NCBI GenBank assembly: GCA_013813955.1
Contig: JACCQW010000248.1
Span: forward strand, 1 to 6,733
Length of the DNA stretch: 6,733 nt
Reading direction: 5' to 3'
Source of the DNA: Solirubrobacterales bacterium
GTDB taxonomy: Bacteria > Actinomycetota > Thermoleophilia > Solirubrobacterales > Solirubrobacteraceae
This document shows positions 5,899-6,733 of this stretch, one piece after another (the first letter of the stretch is position 1; each line of letters starts with the position of its first letter). A program made the position numbers and the translations under genes. A model generated the notes under the pieces. That model had not been told where the DNA came from, searched no databases, and saw only the letters and a program-made list of their open reading frames with translations.

Positions 5899-6733
5899 CT
5901 ACGGGCTCCCAGGTGACGAGCGTATGACGCGCGCGCGCCTCGCCGCCTCGAGCAGGCGGCGCGCGGTGGCGCCAGGATCGAGCGAACCCAGCAGGACCAC
6001 CCCGATCCGACGCCCGTCACGGCGGACGATCGCGATCAGGCAGCGGCCAGCCGCCGGCGTGAATCCGGTCTTCAGCCCGATCGCTCCCGGATAGCCGGCG
6101 CGCAGCAACGGGTTCGTGGTGCGCAACGCCTGCACACGCTCGCCCCCGACGTCGACCGCGGCGGACGCCCTGGCGGCGATCCGCGCGATCCTCGGCTGGG
6201 TGATGGCGCGCGTCGCCAGCTCGGCGAGGTCGGCCGGGCAGGAGCGGTTGCCGGCGCCCAGCCCGTGCACCGTGACGTAGCGGGTACACGTGAGGCCGAG
6301 CCTGCGTGCCCGCCGGTTCATGAGCGTGACGAAGCGCCGCTCGGACCCCGCCGCGCCGACGGCGAGGGCGATCGCCGCATCGTTGCCCGAGGGGATGAGG
6401 AGCCCCTGCAGGAGCGCCTCGGCTCGCACGCGACGACCGGGGACGAGTGCGCCCATCTTCGAGCCGCGTACGGCCGGCGCTGCGACGGGGATGCGCACCC
6501 GCTCGCCCGGCGCGAGGCGCTCGACGGCCACCAGGGCGGTCATGACCTTCGTGAGGCTCGCGATCGGCAGCACGCGCGTCGCGCCGCGGCGCCACAGGAC
6601 GCGTCGCGAGCCCAGATCGAAGACCAGGCCCGCGCGCGGGGTTGCTCCGAACGACATGCCGAAGGCGTTTGCGCGCGACAGGTCCAGGCGGCGCGCCCGC
6701 GATGGCGCCGGCCGGCCACGCGGGGCCGGCGGC
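5899..6733 (-). CDS. D-alanyl-D-alanine carboxypeptidase, peptidase S11 family, 5' end outside window
   Basis: A serine DD-peptidase (low-molecular-weight penicillin-binding protein, DacA/DacF type) that trims the terminal D-Ala from peptidoglycan stem peptides outside the membrane. Numbering from the Met at 6657, all three active-site motifs are intact: SLTK with nucleophile Ser34 and Lys37, SGN at 90-92, and KTG at 196-198. PIASLTKVMTA and IPSGNDAA closely match the family. The frame stays open from 6657 to the window edge, adding at least 25 Arg/Pro/Ala-rich residues (including RRLDLSRANAFG) with no signal peptide. The true start and export signal therefore probably lie beyond 6733, and the Met at 6657 is likely internal. 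The C-terminus ends about 55 residues after KTG (TAG at 5899-5901), so the extra beta-domain and amphipathic anchor of enterobacterial DacA are absent; an N-terminal anchor or a secreted form is possible. It is probably co-transcribed with the YbhN-type gene 10 bases downstream. Confidence 0.93.
   Translation of the reverse strand, partial: PPAPRGRPAPSRARRLDLSRANAFGMSFGATPRAGLVFDLGSRRVLWRRGATRVLPIASLTKVMTALVAVERLAPGERVRIPVAAPAVRGSKMGALVPGRRVRAEALLQGLLIPSGNDAAIALAVGAAGSERRFVTLMNRRARRLGLTCTRYVTVHGLGAGNRSCPADLAELATRAITQPRIARIAARASAAVDVGGERVQALRTTNPLLRAGYPGAIGLKTGFTPAAGRCLIAIVRRDGRRIGVVLLGSLDPGATARRLLEAARRARVIRSSPGSP

Noticed and set aside
4647..5927. 426-residue plus-strand open frame opposite the YbhN-type gene
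   Set aside because: The translation is dominated by Gln, Arg, Gly and Asp, typical of the reverse complement of a GC-rich membrane protein gene; no motif supports it.
5926..5940. Alternating GC run (CGCGCGCGC) near the end of the carboxypeptidase gene
   Set aside because: It is short and coding (Arg/Ala codons), and expected by chance at this base composition; not a meaningful repeat.
5889..6020. Longer N-terminus for the YbhN-type protein starting at 6020
   Set aside because: It would overlap the carboxypeptidase coding region by about 120 bases, and the added residues look like shadow coding. The ATG at 5888 follows the upstream stop by 10 bases.

Overview
The window is very GC-rich (G or C at most third codon positions) and densely packed with ordinary chromosomal genes. 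Start codons GTG and TTG are used alongside ATG, and neighbouring genes often overlap by 1 to 4 bases. The base composition and the gene families (YfdC-like formate/nitrite-type channel, GH15 glycosidase, COG2017 aldose epimerase, YbhN-type flippase-like membrane protein) suggest an actinobacterium. My best guess is the Thermoleophilia/Solirubrobacterales group, but this is an inference from protein flavour; no marker gene is present.

Layout. The first 1.84 kb is a plus-strand run of three genes joined by 4-base stop/start overlaps: the tail of a short-chain dehydrogenase (SDR), a formate/nitrite transporter (FNT) family channel, and an aldose 1-epimerase. It meets, tail to tail across only 19 bases, a minus-strand run covering 1.86 to 4.61 kb. 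Read in its own direction, that run is a GH15 glucoamylase/trehalase-like hydrolase, an AhpC/TSA-type redoxin and an unrecognised 152-residue protein, joined by 4-base and 1-base overlaps. A 193-base spacer, probably holding the promoter of this run, separates it from a second minus-strand pair at 4.80 to 6.73 kb: a D-alanyl-D-alanine carboxypeptidase (S11 family) that enters from the right edge, followed after 10 bases by a YbhN/UPF0104 integral membrane protein.

How the genes may work together. GH15 enzymes release beta-D-glucose by inversion, aldose 1-epimerase interconverts glucose anomers, and the SDR tail resembles that of glucose 1-dehydrogenases. The two convergent operons could therefore both handle glucose from trehalose or alpha-glucans, though this link is inferred. 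The redoxin and the unknown protein are translationally coupled to GH15 and are the least explained part of the window. The carboxypeptidase/YbhN pair is an envelope module and looks unrelated.

I found no RNA gene, mobile element, CRISPR array, long repeat or phage feature. Apart from the unrecognised 152-residue protein and its coupling to a redoxin with an altered active site, the region looks like normal core or near-core chromosome. I see no convincing new defence or mobile system.
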